A stretch of 64,000 nucleotides of DNA from Aquila chrysaetos chrysaetos. Lineage: Eukaryota; Chordata; Aves; Accipitriformes; Accipitridae. Every line of letters starts with the position of its first letter. Position 1 is the first letter of the stretch. Below are positions 1 to 24,100 of this stretch, piece by piece. A program made the translations under genes and the position numbers. The notes under the pieces were generated by a model. That model had not been told where the DNA came from. It was given only the letters and a program-made list of their open reading frames with translations, and made no database searches. The stretch spans positions 2,914,001 through 2,978,000 of the forward strand of contig NC_044019.1 of NCBI RefSeq assembly GCF_900496995.4, written 5' to 3'.

Positions 1-2418
1 ATAAATCGTTCAAAGGGAGCTTCTGGGACCAAGTGGTTTTTCTGCAGAAGGAATCTGTTTAGGAACTCTCACTTTTTCTGTCCAAGCACATGGAAGTGGC
101 TTCCTCCACTGCGCTCAGCTGCAACGTACCAGGTCACGCTGCACAGCCCCTTACACTGAAGTTACCACCTGGCTTTTCTCCACTGGCATCTTGTAGAGTG
201 CCTCTCATCTGTAAAATAACAACAGTGCAGTTTGTCCCTAGGGAGGGAAGGGTGTTTTTCTTTTTAGTGAAATTATCGGTCCAAAATACCAGATGGATCA
301 CAGAAGGAAAAAATCTTTGTTACCCTTGTAATTAATCAGAAACGCTAGGGAGGGGAATACAGAAAGCCTTGCACAAAGAGGGTTAATACAAGAGCTGTTT
401 ATTACTATGGCTTTTCCTAAATCAGGCAGATGCTCCTAAAAGAAGTTAACAGAAACAAAATGTACATAGTTTTGGGAACAGGTTTGATTGCTGCAAACAT
501 TATCCAAGCATTCCAAACCAGAGGGACAATGATGCGATGAAATCTCTTTATAAGAAGCATCTGACATAGAACAAACTTCCTGGCAGACATTTTGTTATAA
601 AGGCGTGTATCCTATTTGGCAATTCTTCCCTCCCAAGTTCAGATACAAACCAGCTTAATTAGAGTTCAGAAAAGCAGCCATCGCCTCTGCCACATCATCA
701 CACAATAGAGATGAGGAAAGAGGGAAGATCTTCATTATTTAACAACATTGTGCATCTGATTCATTACTCACTGGTACTCTGCTTCTCAAGCCTAGACGAT
801 GAAGATGCTTGATTTTAGAAGAGTTTGTTAATTCATCAAAAAGCTTGGCCAGTCTGTGGTGTTAGAGAAATCTAGGATTCACATGCTTTTGTTTTCTGCA
901 GCTGTGCAGATAGCCGTGTACCAAACTGTCCCTCTTCTCCCATCACACTCCCTTTGTGAACTCTTCAGAGCTCTTTCCTGCCAAGGGCAACATCGTTTGG
1001 TGCTTTTCATCCTCAGAGTCACTGGCATCCCTTTTCCTTGCCGCAGTCTTTTGTGATTTGTCTGTAGTCCGTGCCTTTTTGCAGTGAGAAGGAAATACAG
1101 TTATTAAAGTAGCACTTCACTGTTACAGAAAGGTTCTGGGACAAAATTCCTGGATTCCATTTCCAGTCTTACCATGGCTTTGGCATGCAAACTTGGGTCT
1201 CTACATTAAATTCAAAGGTAGTTTATTTAATGCCTCATGATTCTCTCGCACTGCAGAGGAGAGCTGTGACACTCAAATAATAACAACTGTAGAGCAGTGT
1301 GATCTGGAGGGGGGGAAGGCCAACGGAAAGCAGCGGCATCAGAGTGCCCACCCCACTGAGAAATGCTGGCCCAGCCTCTAAAGCAAACACAGCACACCAG
1401 GCTCCCCATTGAGCCAAGAAGTCAGAAGCCATTAGCTAATTCTTTACTAGGGCTTTCTCTAATTTAAGTTCAAAGGAGTTGTTTTCCTTTGAAGTTCTAA
1501 TTAATCCAAAGAGACTACCTAGGCAGAACTGTGAATCACCTACAATATAATGCATGTCATCCCATTACATCAATTCTAAATGTCCTTACGAAAAGTTTAA
1601 AACATTAATATGCCACAAACAATAAGCATCTTGCAGACATTTTTCACACAGAATTGTGTTTTAAAAGAACTGCTTTTTTTCCCTTTTAAAAAAAGGCTTA
1701 AACTTGTTACTACCTAATAAATGTGTTCAGTCATTTTAGGAATTACATGTTTATTCCCTGCCATGTTTACTCACCTGGCTACAGGCAAGTTCTGCTTAAC
1801 AAGTTGTATTTAGGGGTACCGAATTTTAGTGTAAGAACTCTGAACACAGCCAGGAAGGATCTTACACACTTCATAGAACCATTAAGTGGAATATATACCT
1901 TACTGTGGTGTATTATTTTGGCTTTTGGTAGAAGTTCTTCTGCAACTCTCTGGAACAGGAGTAAGGATAGAAGTAGTACACACAAAAAAATCCAGGAAAG
2001 CCTTTGATTTCCTTACTGCAGTGGGAAGCTGTAACTCTCACATTCCAGAAGGGAAATGTTCATTACCCAGATTACAATCTCTCAGCTTTCGAACATGCAA
2101 AGCCCTGCCGTTACACACTGTCCTCTGGTTTCTGAAGTTCCCCCTGGTGGTTACTTTCATCTTTACACATTGTAGAGAGAAGCGCAGTGCTTCATAAACC
2201 TAACGAGCAGGACTTAAAACAAGTGACAAAACTGAAGGACTACCCCAAGCAATTGCTATAAACTATTGATTGATGTACTCTCGCAGACTGTCTCTGAAGG
2301 GCTGGCTCTTGGAGTTGGCCTCCCTGCGGTGCAAAACCTGCAGCACCAGTAGATTCTAGTGGGACCATAAGTACTTCCCCGCAGCAGCAAGACTCCTAAC
2401 AGGGCAGAAAATCGTTTC
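1..2418 (-). other. Left flank: probable DCDC2B 3' UTR and gene-poor sequence
   Basis: No confident complete gene is visible here. On the minus strand, downstream of the DCDC2B stop, AATAAA-type polyadenylation signals occur at 1750-1755, 1222-1227 and 398-403, any of which could end the DCDC2B transcript. A plus-strand AATAAA lies near 1714. In the human order the next gene is TMEM234, convergent with DCDC2B, so its 3' end may lie just left of the window. I could not recognise any TMEM234 coding exon here. One minus-strand coding-like segment is listed separately at 943-1074. Confidence 0.4.
943..1074 (-). CDS. Candidate alternative terminal coding exon (DCDC2B tail or unknown gene)
   Basis: On the minus strand an AG at 1075-1076 (weak acceptor, tract then GCAAAAAG) is followed by an open frame of 43 codons ending in TGA at 943-945. 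The peptide is lysine- and acid-rich (it contains DASDSEDEKH) and ends EEFTKGV, a composition typical of a real hydrophilic C-terminus. It is in phase 0, which matches the phase after the last conserved DCDC2B residues (VPTDQ), and a minus-strand AATAAA follows at 398-403. The donor that would be needed at the end of the previous exon (CAG|gtctga) is poor. It may be an alternative DCDC2B terminal exon, part of another gene, or chance. Confidence 0.25.
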   Translation of the reverse strand, partial: ARTTDKSQKTAARKRDASDSEDEKHQTMLPLAGKSSEEFTKGV

Positions 2419-5400
2419 TCAGACCTGATCAGTGGGTACGTCCACCCTTGTGTGTTCATCCTCTTTTACTTCCCGGGCACTTCGCATCTCCTTCCCAGGA
2501 TCTCTGGTTTTATAGACGCTTTCTTCTGCAAGGAGAAGAAAAGAAAAAAGCTGTTCAGTGGGTATTGCAGATAGCTATGCCCTGGTCTTGATGAGGCTAC
2601 AGAAATGTCCTCGTATATGCCCAGGTGAGGAGAGGAAAGAAGCAGAAATACAGAAGTTATTGGATGCATCACTGCTTTCTTTTGGTGTATCTGCAGGTAT
2701 TTTGTCCTTTAGCATCAAAGTAAAGCCAGTCTTCCTCTATGCTTACAGCAGTGTCCTTTACCTTGATCAGGCCAGTGCTGCATATTCCTGTTGCTCCTTC
2801 TGTTTTGTCCTGCACGGACAGGTTTAGCATGGAAAATGGACTCTTCCTCTCTGAGGCAAGATTTCCTGGCTTGCCTTGGCAGTTGTGGAAAAGCAGCTGG
2901 GATCTTGCCTTTCTCTGCAGCTCCTGTGGTCTGCATCCTGCGACTGTCCAGCTGAAAGTAGTCACCACACGCTTCTGATAGGCCTTCTTGATAAACCAGT
3001 TTATAAAACAAGAGAAGTTTTGCAGGGCAATCCCTTAAACACTGCAACTTTCCTCTGTGACCCTTGATCCTGACTGGTACAAAGCTGTAACGCTGCATTC
3101 TCTGACTGGGTTTTAAGTTGATACTACAAGTGAAACAGATACAGGGAACACATAAAACACTTTTTGCAGTCACTCCTACCTGTTGAGGTGGTTCAGCAAG
3201 AGCAGAGTCGCCAGCTCTGTCCTGGGAGGTGGCACAGAGTTCACCAAACTGAAAACAAAAGAAAAAAAGGAAAAGGAAATTTTAAAAGCAAATAGCACAG
3301 ATAATACAGATGCACATTTCAACGGACAATCCAGGACAGCCCAGCTGCTGTACCTGTAGTCTCTGTTGGGCATTTTACCCACACAGTGAGCAGGAAAGAT
3401 ATCCTAGCTCCAGGATGAATTCTCCCTACCCATCAGCCAAAAAGGAGAAGAGGTAAGTGAGGCCACCTTAAGGAGTTTTTCTTCAGGCAGTGAGATTTAA
3501 TTCAAGTGTGATCTGGCCACATAACTGTCTCTAGCTCCTCTCCTTTGGGAATGGTGCCAAGCAAGGATGCCATAGCCATGGCAATTGGGAATGGAGATTG
3601 TGGTACACATCCACTGCGTAAAGAGGGATGCCTGCACAAAAGTAATGGTGACAGTAGCACAAACAGTCCTGCACCAGCTGAGCCACCTACCCTTCTGTGG
3701 TATTTTTTGCGCCTGCTTTTTGGGTGGTTCCTGCAACAAAAAAGCAGATTCTCAGTATCAGGTAGAAGTCAGCTGCAGGAGGACACGATCTCCCCTTTTC
3801 CCATAAGAGAGAGGGCCCCTGGAGGTGTTTTTTCTCAGCACAGGTAGAGCACGCTCCACAGCAGATCACCTTCCCATTATATCACACCACCCACCACAGG
3901 CCTGTGAAATTCAATGCCCAGCCTAATGGGCAGGTGCTCCTCAGTGCTTGATGAACACTTAACTGAAAAACAACCAAACCACTTGCTTTCTCTGGCACTG
4001 AACTCTGGATTTCAGGGGCTAACCTTCAAAGCTTTGAAAACACATTATTTCTTCCTAAACTTCCAACACATGAAGCAAAACTCAAGCCCTGAAGCAGACA
4101 GCACTGAACAGGAGGGCTACAAAAAGGATGGCTTTAGCTGAAGACCACCACAGACACGATTCTTTAAACCACTTGGCCACAGTCTACGTACCACAGCGTC
4201 CTGCGTGCAGAATCCTGGGGCACCAGCAGCTCAAAGTAAGGCAGTTTTTTGTACTCCTCATTTCCCACTGCCACATAGTAATCGCCATTCACCAGCTCCT
4301 CCCCACTGGACACCTGAGTTCCGTCCAGCCTGCAGAGCCTCAAGGAAGAGACAGCAAAGGGTTTAGAGATGTCACCAGACCCTGAACAACCCCTCAGCAT
4401 GGAAGCAGTGGAGCAAGTGCAAAGTGGTAAACAGGAACAAGACAAGGCAGAGAGGATCAATCATTCTCAGTATTACTCCGAGGAAGTACGCAGAAATACT
4501 ACACCCAGTGATCACTGAGATACAGTTGATCTTAGCTTTCTCCTTGGGTGTCAGTAAATAGGTGTATGAGGAGAAGGTAGGCTGCATTTGTTGGATAAAA
4601 GCCCCTCTAGACATAAACTCCTTTTTATGCCATGCTTTACAGCTTGCTTACTGCTTTTCCACCAGACCACCAGCAACATCAGCCCTCCTCACAAAGCACC
4701 CAGAACATTGGGGTTATCCCTGATTTGAAGATGGGAAAACCAGAAAAGCAGACTTTAAGTGGCTGTCTGAACTCCCAGTCTTCTGTGCTAATCAGAGCTG
4801 CTTATGTTCTGGACATAAGGAAAGAGGAGCCAGCAGTGCCTTATCTGGATACCCACTTTTTAACAGCTCCACTGTGCAGGTCGGCTTTCTCTGTCAATGT
4901 GGCCAGGAGCGCATCCCACTGCAGTGAGGTGCTCTTGGAGAGTGGCAGTGGGAAAGGAGGGCTCAGCAGATCCCCATTCCGGAAAACACTGCAGTAGAAA
5001 CAACCCAGAGCATGCGATGAGCCAGTACTCCTGCAGCTGTGGAAGGTGGGGAAAAAAGCCAGCCACTGGTGCCTGGACAGTATTTACAACAAATAGTTCT
5101 GGTAGAAGCTGGGAATTGTCCCTGTGGGGCAGCGCTCCCAGGATCTCAGAGAAATTCCCTCCTCCAGCCTCCAAAAACATTCCCAGAGACCCTCCAAGGA
5201 GAAAACACCAAGGCACTTACTGTATCGTGCAGGGCAAGTGGGCGTGCTTCTGCCATCGCGCCAAGACATTCGACTTCCAGGGAGCTACAGTGCAGAACTG
5301 TAGAGACCGAGTTCAGTGCACAAGAACAGTGACAGCCCTGACAGAGCCTCCCAGGGCTGTTCCCTTTTCTCCATCAGGAGCTGCCTGCTCTGGACACCGC

Positions 5401-6970
5401 CTGCCCTGCCTTCAGGCTTGCTGCTGCTAGGTGGGATTTGTTGTCAGCAACACCCAGGCTGGAAAGGCTCTTCACATAGCTGAGCACATTCCAGAATTGC
5501 CAGCCAACCTCTGAGCACAGATCCTTCCCCTGCACCGTTAAGGGGGATGAAGGTACACAGCAGTAGCCCCTGTGCTGTCTCACATGTCCTACTGATTCCT
5601 GCGGCACTTTCCTGATCTCCACTGGGCACCTCGCAGCCTTAAATCTCAACTTTAGTTTCATCAGTGCCAGCCCTAACGTCTCTCTCACCTCCCCTCTCAT
5701 TCTGCGCTCCCGCCTGCCCCCACTCAGCTCAGGGACTCACCTGCAGACCCTCGCTGTTCCTTGTCCCACGGAGCTCCTTCCTTCCGTGATTTAAATAGCT
5801 GCGAGAAAAAGACGACAACATTGCCACATACCAACTGGGTCATGGCTGACTAAAGAGCAGTGAGGAAACCACCAACTGCTCTGCCTTGGTGCATCGCCAC
5901 CAGAAGTGTGGGTCACTTATTTGGGTCACTTCTGAAACAATTCTCCGGGTGCCCCACCTCATGGTCTCCCAGAACTTCAGTCTAAATTAAAGTCTGCTAC
6001 ATGTAAGAAATTCCCAGCCAAATACAGACCATTTCAGATCCCCACGCTAAAGACACCCAAAAGATTTTACTCCTTTGTGTTGCTCACTGATCAAGGCTCC
6101 AAGGGCTGACTGGCGTTAATGTAGCCTAGACCACCTCCTCAACAAAATACAATACACACCCGGGAGCCAAATTCACCTGGCACACACACCACACACGTCA
6201 CCTCTAGAGTCAAGCGATGCCACAAAAACCTCTTTAACCCTCTGTATTTCAGGATGAACCAAAACACCTCTACTTTGTACAGGATTAGAAAACAAAAAAC
6301 CTTCATCAAACCAAAGCAAAAGTATTTGTCAGTGGAGACAGTGTGACTGACAGCTCTGCCAAGGAAGCGGGCAGCAGAACCTCCCACGCCACAAAACAAG
6401 GTGCACGGGAGGCAGAGCAGCACCCATCACAACATCCTGCCAGAGAACGCATGCCTCCCCCAACATGTGTTCTTCTGACAGTCAGTTGACCTTATCAGGA
6501 ATATTTGCATTTTCCATGCAATCTGGAATATGTCCAGTAGTTTCCAGTAAGAAAAGAAATTAATCCGTCTCTAGTTTTCGTTGGGTTTCTACTCCTCTTA
6601 CCTCTTTTTTCCATTCACACCCCAATACGCTCCCCACAGAGGTGATGTAAAGCTGCTTACCAAACCCAGTGACCAAAGTTCCATCTACTCACTCAAGCTT
6701 TTTGAACTTTTCAAAGCCCGCAGCCACGTACTGGCATCCGTCCTGCAGGTCCCCCAGCTCAGCGATGCGGTGGCCGTGCCTGGGTGTGTAGATGTTCCTC
6801 ACAGCCAAGGGCGCGCGAATGCTCTTGGTCACCTCATTCAGAAATGCCTCAAAGGTCGGAAACCGCCGCTGGTTCACTACAAACTTCCTCCCGGGGAAGA
6901 AGGGGTCACCGTTGCGATACACCACCACATTCTTGGCTGGAGGTGCCAGAGCTAAGCCACAGGAGCTCAT
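2419..6970 (-). CDS. DCDC2B: DCDC2B, doublecortin domain-containing 2B
   Basis: Nine phase-compatible exons (minus order): 6970-6693, 5798-5741, 5297-5221, 4988-4857, 4338-4192, 3730-3691, 3248-3180, 2951-2762 and 2525-2419, giving 365 aa (human about 350). Two doublecortin domains are visible. DC1 (residues about 12-95) contains [16 protein letters not shown] and [14 protein letters not shown]2 (about 136-224) contains [14 protein letters not shown] and [20 protein letters not shown]. The family binds microtubules, and the DCDC2 relatives act in cilia; this paralogue is poorly studied. The tail is basic, then acidic ([15 protein letters not shown]), and resembles the human tail. The start is the first ATG before [12 protein letters not shown]. 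The stop two codons after VPTDQ is read directly, but the true C-terminus could lie in a further exon. Exons 6-9 rest on weaker similarity than exons 1-5. Confidence 0.88.
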
Positions 6971-7608
6971 CCCCGTAGGTCAAGCAAGTCCCGCTGACCA
7001 GAGAGGCAAAACAGACCAACGTGGGGAGCAGAGGAGAGCTCCAGCCAGCCTCCCGCTGAGCCCAAACCTTTCCGACCAGCCGCTCTCACGCTCTGCCGTC
7101 CCTTCCCAGCGCAGTCTGGTGCGACTGGCTGTCTCCATGGATGCACGCCCAGCAGGAGGAAGTTGTGGGCCCGTCTGGAGGCCACATCAAACAACCTGCA
7201 GAGCACTTTTCTCTTTGAGAACCGGGAACCACACAGCTCTTTAATCCCCAAACATCAAGTACTGCGAGCTCCTTCACCAGCCGCTGCAGCCACCAGGCTC
7301 AGATTAATCAGTTTGAAGGTACAGTAAGTGCCAGTATCTTTATGGCAGCAGCTCACATCCCATCCGGAGCAGCGCTATCCAGAAGCTGTCACCCCCTTGC
7401 CATCGCTTGCTACCTGCATGAGAATTGCAATGGGTTTCTGTCCTGTGTTTATTGGACAAAGATCCACATCCCAGCGGACACACCACGCTTTGCACTGAAC
7501 AGGCTGCCATGGGTCGGAACGGGCCGTGGACTCACTTGGGTCTGCCCAGGAGAAGGCGGCAAGCCAGACAGGAATAGACAGATTCAAGAGACAAGCGTCA
7601 GGAAAGCT
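6971..7608. other. Intergenic: DCDC2B upstream region and end of the IQCC transcript
   Basis: This interval lies between the DCDC2B start codon and the probable IQCC polyadenylation signal. It should hold the DCDC2B 5' UTR and promoter. I see no TATA box and no convincing additional gene. A palindromic RFX-like element is listed separately. Confidence 0.6.
7131..7144. promoter_or_regulatory. Imperfect RFX X-box-like element upstream of DCDC2B
   Basis: GTCTCCATGGATGC keeps the GT and central CCATGG of the RFX consensus GTTNCCATGGNAAC but mismatches on the right arm. It sits about 160 bp upstream of the DCDC2B ATG. RFX factors drive many ciliary genes. This is inference from motif shape only. 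Confidence 0.3.
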
Positions 7609-8558
7609 TTTATTCACAAACAAGTCAGCTTCATCAGGAACAGAAAGATACATCTGCCGTATGGCAAGAGTGACCCTTCAGTCAGCAGGAACGCAGAGTG
7701 TTTGCACAGAAGACTCGGGGTCCCAGTAGGGAACCACAGCACCAGTCCCTTTCTGAGAGACCTCGAATGCCCCTGAACTAGAGCAATGTATAGACAAAGC
7801 GCCAAACCCCGTTAAGGCCTTACTTGCTCCCTCAAGCACCAGTCCAGGTGACTGCCACACAGACAGATATCACCATGGCCAGAGATGTGCAAGTCAGGAA
7901 CGAAGCCTCATCTCCCGAAGGTTGGGTGTGATGTCCCATCACTCCCCACCAACTGCACAGGAAAGTTAGGAAACTCTCCTCCTAACTTAGCACTTCAGCT
8001 AGGTGTTCCCTGAAGCCTACCAGGACCGCCTGGAGATCCCACATATTGCAGAGCTGTGACGTGCAGAGCCATTCCAAATACACAGCTCAGATACCGGTAT
8101 GGGTCACACACAGTTCGGTGGAGAAGAGCTTGTTCCTGCAGGTTCAAAGCACCTGCTGCCTTCAGGCATTTTAGTTCCACCACATGCAATCAGCTGGTCA
8201 GAAAGCGCCTTCTGTAAGTGACAGTCTTCCTAGCCTCGATTCTCCCCTAGGACGGCCCAGCTCACCCAACAGAAATAGGGTTCCTGGGGAAGAAACCCTC
8301 ACTGGGACGCCCTCCAGGGCACACAACCACCTCCCTGGCTTCACAGTGGTGTTTAATCCCTGTTTTGACCAAATATTCACATTTAAAAGAAATAAAAGGC
8401 TTTCTTGCCACATTCATCTGAAGTGGAAAACATCAACCCACAGAGCTGGAGTTCCCCTAAGCTGCTGCTGTCCGTGAAGTCACATCACGACAGCAGTGCC
8501 GCAGCTCCACTGCTTCTCCACACCAATACAAGTGCCCCTCGTGCTTGGGAATGCCCTC
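7609..8558 (-). other. IQCC: IQCC 3' UTR with polyadenylation signal
   Basis: This is sequence downstream of the IQCC stop codon on the minus strand. It ends at a canonical AATAAA (plus-strand tttatt, 7609-7614), the first such signal after the stop. No coding potential stands out. Confidence 0.6.
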
Positions 8559-13460
<4,902 letters not shown>

Positions 13461-15356
13461 CACCGCCTGCCACCCCCTTTCAGCCACCCCAGGCCGCCGG
13501 GGTTTACCCCAAGTCTCCCCGGCATCACCGGACTCTGTGATCACAGGATCCGCCTCTGCAGGAACCAGCCTCCAGCCCTCGCGCAGGGGCAAGATTAGAC
13601 AAGTCCCGGTCCCTCAGCGTACACCGAACTGAAGGCGGCTGCTTATTTAAATCATTGCAGGATTTTAAGCCAATCTTAGATGTTTTGGAGCCAACGCAGA
13701 CGCCAGGGGCTGGCCAGTGCGGTGTTTGATACCAGCAGGGCCAGGACCCCCAGGGCAGGGGGGGGTCTGACGAGCACACAGCGCTTGGTGGCTGCCCCAG
13801 CTCAAGGCAAGGGAGAGCCACACAGGAGATACCGGGGGTCCCGGGGACAGACCTACCCGACCTTCCTCCCCAGCAGGGACATCCCATCACCGCTGCAGCA
13901 GAAGGTCCCTGCCAGCCTCCCCAACCCCTGCCCCGCTGGGAACGCAGGGCCAGAGCCCCTGCGAGACAGGGAAGCCATTGCCCAGCAGAGGCTGATGTGG
14001 CCTCCCCACTCCCACCCCACAGCCCAGTGCTCCTGGTATTCACTCCCAAACGTCACCTAACGAATGAGAAACAACAGAGGCAGCAGCAGCGAGGTTGGGT
14101 GCATTTCTATTGGATACGAAGATACATACAATAGCCCCCGCAGAGGTTATCTGTACCATAACAGGGAGAAAAAAAAAAAAGGGGGGGTGGTGGTGGTGAT
14201 TTTCTAAGAGGTTTTTCTTTTACTGAAAGAGTGGGAAGAGAAGTTCAGAGCCCGGCTGCAGCCCTCGCTCAACCTGGCTGCTGGGAATGGGGTGGTCCCA
14301 CTAGGCCAGAGCTACATTCGCTTGCTCGGGGGCTCCTGCCGGCTCCTTCCAGAGGCAAACGTGTCCCTTGCGCTGGAGGAAGCAACGTTGACAGCGAGGG
14401 GCCGGAAGACAAAACCACGCTCAGCTCCAGGGAACACATCCCAGTGGGTGTTCAAGACTGTGGCTCTGCGGAGACTCGTTAGACCCCGTCTCTGCTGCAG
14501 CCAGCCACCTTCGTTAGACCTGAACTCGCTGGAGTCCCCGTGGAGGAAAGGGGGACGCGGAGGCAGCTCCCGCAGGCTGCTCCCCCAGCAGCATGGCAGG
14601 TCCTTGGCGAGGGCACTGTACAACGGTGGAGAGAAGATGCAAGAGCAGCTGCGTTGCCGGAAGAGAAACCAAAGCTGTTCTGCTGAACACATCCACTGTG
14701 AGGAACGGCTCTGGCCAGCTCGCTTCAGCTTCAAGCAAAAGGAAGGCAATGCTGAAAATAAAGTCTGTCGTAAAGAGAAGCCGCAGCAAGGAGGTTTCCA
14801 AGCAAGGAGAGGTCTCCCAGAAGAATAGCGAGAAAGTCTTGAGAAACTAAGGAGAAATCCCCTAGCCCCGTGCCAGCAGGCCCCACGTCTGTCCATAAAC
14901 ACCCTCCCAGCACAACAGGGTCCTTCGGGTGAGCGCTTCACCCTGTGGGCAGAGGCCGCAGGGACCCACCCAGACACGGCGGCGCTTGGGAGATGGTCTT
15001 CTGAGAAAGCAGAGAGGGAAAGGAGAAAGGCGGGGGCTGTGATAGCACCAGCACGGCTGGACTGGAGGGCCCACGGGGGTCTGACACTGCGGAAGGGACC
15101 AGCCCACAACATGGTCCTCATGCTGGTCCCGTCAATTCAGCTTAAGCAGCAGATCGTGGAGCAGATGCAGGTTTTATCCTCCTGGAGCCCCAGCTCCATG
15201 GACGCCTCCGAGACCGCCCGCTTGGCACTGAGGGATGGGCCGGGGAGGTCCTGACGCAGGGACAGAGGAGCTCAGGTGGAACCTCCCTGTCCCCTTGCAC
15301 AACTGATCAGACACGCTTGTGCAAAACACTTGGGAATTAGACCTTTGGATTAACTG
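13461..15356. other. Interval between CCDC28B upstream region and TXLNA 3' end
   Basis: No convincing gene. The open frames here have no recognisable domains or supporting splice structure. A short poly-A/poly-G/TGG tract lies at about 14168-14200. The TXLNA 3' UTR may extend into this interval if the signal at 15357-15362 is not the main one. Confidence 0.5.
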
Positions 15357-16180
15357 TTTAATACACTTGTGCACATGTGCGTATAGCAAAGAGGCAACTG
15401 TGAATCATAAGGCTATTGAGACACTGGCAGGTTCTGGGAAGAGCAAAGGCCCCGTGGGAGGCCTGGGTGAACCAGGCACCCCCAGTTTCTCTGCTTCTTT
15501 TTGTCCCTGTTCAATACACAAAACCCAGACAGAGGAGGGGCAACGGCCTCTTTCGCCCTCGTTTGCTCAGCTCACCCATGAGAGAGCTGCCAGCCAGGGC
15601 ACGAGAAAACAAGAGCAAGTCCCGGAGCTCGCTCCTGCCTGAGGCAGAAGAGGAAGGGAGAATCCAGCACTGGGAAATGCTTCGGTTCTCCCCTGCTCAG
15701 CTCCTTTGCTTTCACTCGATGCGAGAGCGTCGCTGTGCAGGTGGAGGCGGCGACGCATCCAGCTGTCCCAGCGCCGTGTGCTGGGGCAGATCCACGCACC
15801 TGCTTTCTTGAGCTGCGCTAGATTTTAGGGGAATCGCAGCCTGCCAATGACAAGGTCTTTTAGTGAAAGGGACGATCAGTTGAGTCTCCATATATTAGTT
15901 ATTCACGCACACGCAGGGAGGTGGGTCATTCTAGTTTTCATGTATATCCATATATAAAGTGTACGTTGCCCTGCACATATTTTATATATCATATATATAT
16001 ATCATATATATATATAAAATTTTAAAAACCCTCCAAAAACCTAAGCTAGGAAATCTCAAATTCCCAGGAGGGCTGTCCTCTCACGCCTGTCCAAGGACCA
16101 GGAGAGGGGCATCAGGTCGAGTCTACGGAAACATTCATGTTACCCTCCCTCGCCCTACCTCTGCCTACCGCACAACGGGC
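15357..16180 (-). other. TXLNA: TXLNA 3' UTR with candidate polyadenylation signal
   Basis: This is non-coding sequence downstream of the TXLNA stop on the minus strand. ATTAAA (plus-strand tttaat, 15357-15362) is the first poly(A)-signal-like hexamer I find. A TA-rich microsatellite lies at about 15976-16020. Confidence 0.5.
15976..16020. repeat. (TA)n-rich microsatellite in TXLNA 3' UTR
   Basis: Alternating TA blocks interrupted by TC occur in the TXLNA 3' UTR, immediately followed by an A/T-rich stretch. Confidence 0.85.
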
Positions 16181-22577
<6,397 letters not shown>

Positions 22578-23927
22578 GGTCACCTTTCTCCCTGCTTAGT
22601 CTCGACAAACCCTAGAGAAAGAGAAACAGCAACTATGCTTAATTTTAAGAAGTAACAGTTTGAAGGATTTTAGGAGTCATCAACGTGGACTGGGAAGGAA
22701 CTTGTTCTCAGCAGAGGCTGCCACCCACAGCTCCATGCTGAGGAAAGCATCATTTCATTTTCAGTTTGCACCTCACTGCAAAGGTCTCCGTATCAGGATA
22801 ACTCCTCTTCCAGCTGAGCAGAGCTGAAAGCAGCCCCTCCTAGAGCAAGGCAGCATCTCCTGACTCACAGACAGCACGCAGTTCTCCTAATCCGCTGGGC
22901 CCAGCCTTCTCAGCCCTGGCTGTCCTTTCCCCTCACCTCCACTGTGTTTTATTCTTGGATTTCAAAACTCAGAGCTGTCTGTGCATGCTGACAGAGAATC
23001 CCCCTTGCTGCAGTGGGGGACCCAGAGACCAGAGCCTTGACAGCAGAAAGGTCAACACCTGCTAAGACCGCATACCCGGCTGAGGAAAGCCCGCAGCTCC
23101 CTGGCAGAACTGGTGCTCAGCACTGAAAAGATTAACCGGCATCGCCATGGCCAACGCTAACAGACCAAGCCCAAATCCCGGCTCCAATCTCCTCATCCTC
23201 TCTCCCTCCGCAGGGTATGTATGTTCTCACCCTTCCCACCAGCACCCTCTGCTCTAGTTATGACGCTAATTACGGAGCAGAGGCAGGCGATGCTCCTAGT
23301 CTAGAGGCAAGGGATTGTTCCACAAGAAGTGGAGAACAGCTTTTCTTGCCATTTTGCAGCAGTTACACAGAGACCTCAGCTTTTCCTCAGAGAACAGCCC
23401 AGGACAGGGCTTACGAAGGAAAAAAAAAAAAAAACACAAGAGAAAATTAGCAGCGGCAGCAGCCAAGCACATGTGTCATCCACCCACGTGCAGGCTGGAG
23501 GCCGTGCCCCCTCCCACGGCGGGCCTGCCAGCACGGCTTCATGCCGCACACCTGCCCCAGAGCCTCGGGCGCTCTTTTTCCTCCTCTCCTGTAAATAACA
23601 CAACTCCCGTCCGCTTCCCGAGGCTCCGACGGACGATAACCGGATCCGCAGCACCCCGCTGCGCCCTCCGCACCCCGACCCCGGGTGAGAGGCAGCCGCT
23701 CCGACCCTGCCTCTGCCCTCGCCCCCACCCTGGCTCCCCTCGCAGCCCACTGCCCCCCTCTCCCCCCAGCCCATCGCCCCTGATGTGACCTCCTCAGCAG
23801 CCCCTTGCCCTTTGCTCTGACACCCCCGGCCCGGCCACACCCTGCCCCCCCAGCCAATGCCCCTGCTCCTGCCCTACCCCCCTCATTAACGTTTTTGACC
23901 CATCCCTAATTAACACCGGCCTCCCCA

Positions 23928-23962
<35 letters not shown>

Positions 23963-24100
23963 CCGGGTCCAGCGGTCCCACCCAGCCCCCTTCAGCGCCC
24001 CAGGCGCGGCCCTGCCCCCTGTAATGCCCCTGCCTTCACCCCCCCCCCCCGCCGTTAAAAGCAGGCACACGTCTTTCCCCCCCCCCGACCCCCAGCACCG
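22578..24100 (-). other. TXLNA: TXLNA 5' UTR and non-coding first intron
   Basis: Positions 22578-22611 are 5' UTR joined to the first coding exon. The rest is intron 1 reaching back to the CpG island. No second gene is evident. The interval includes the long poly-C run at 23930-23961 and several shorter C runs, which explain the proline-rich ORFs here. Confidence 0.6.
23930..23961. repeat. Poly-C run, 32 bases
   Basis: An uninterrupted run of C on the plus strand (G on the TXLNA sense strand) in TXLNA intron 1. It is followed by further C runs near 24042 and 24078. Such tracts are prone to sequencing length error and to quadruplex or i-motif folding. Confidence 0.9.

Noticed and set aside
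1-2418. TMEM234 coding exons on the plus strand
   Set aside because: Expected from synteny, but no segment here resembles the membrane-helix protein. It probably lies outside the window.
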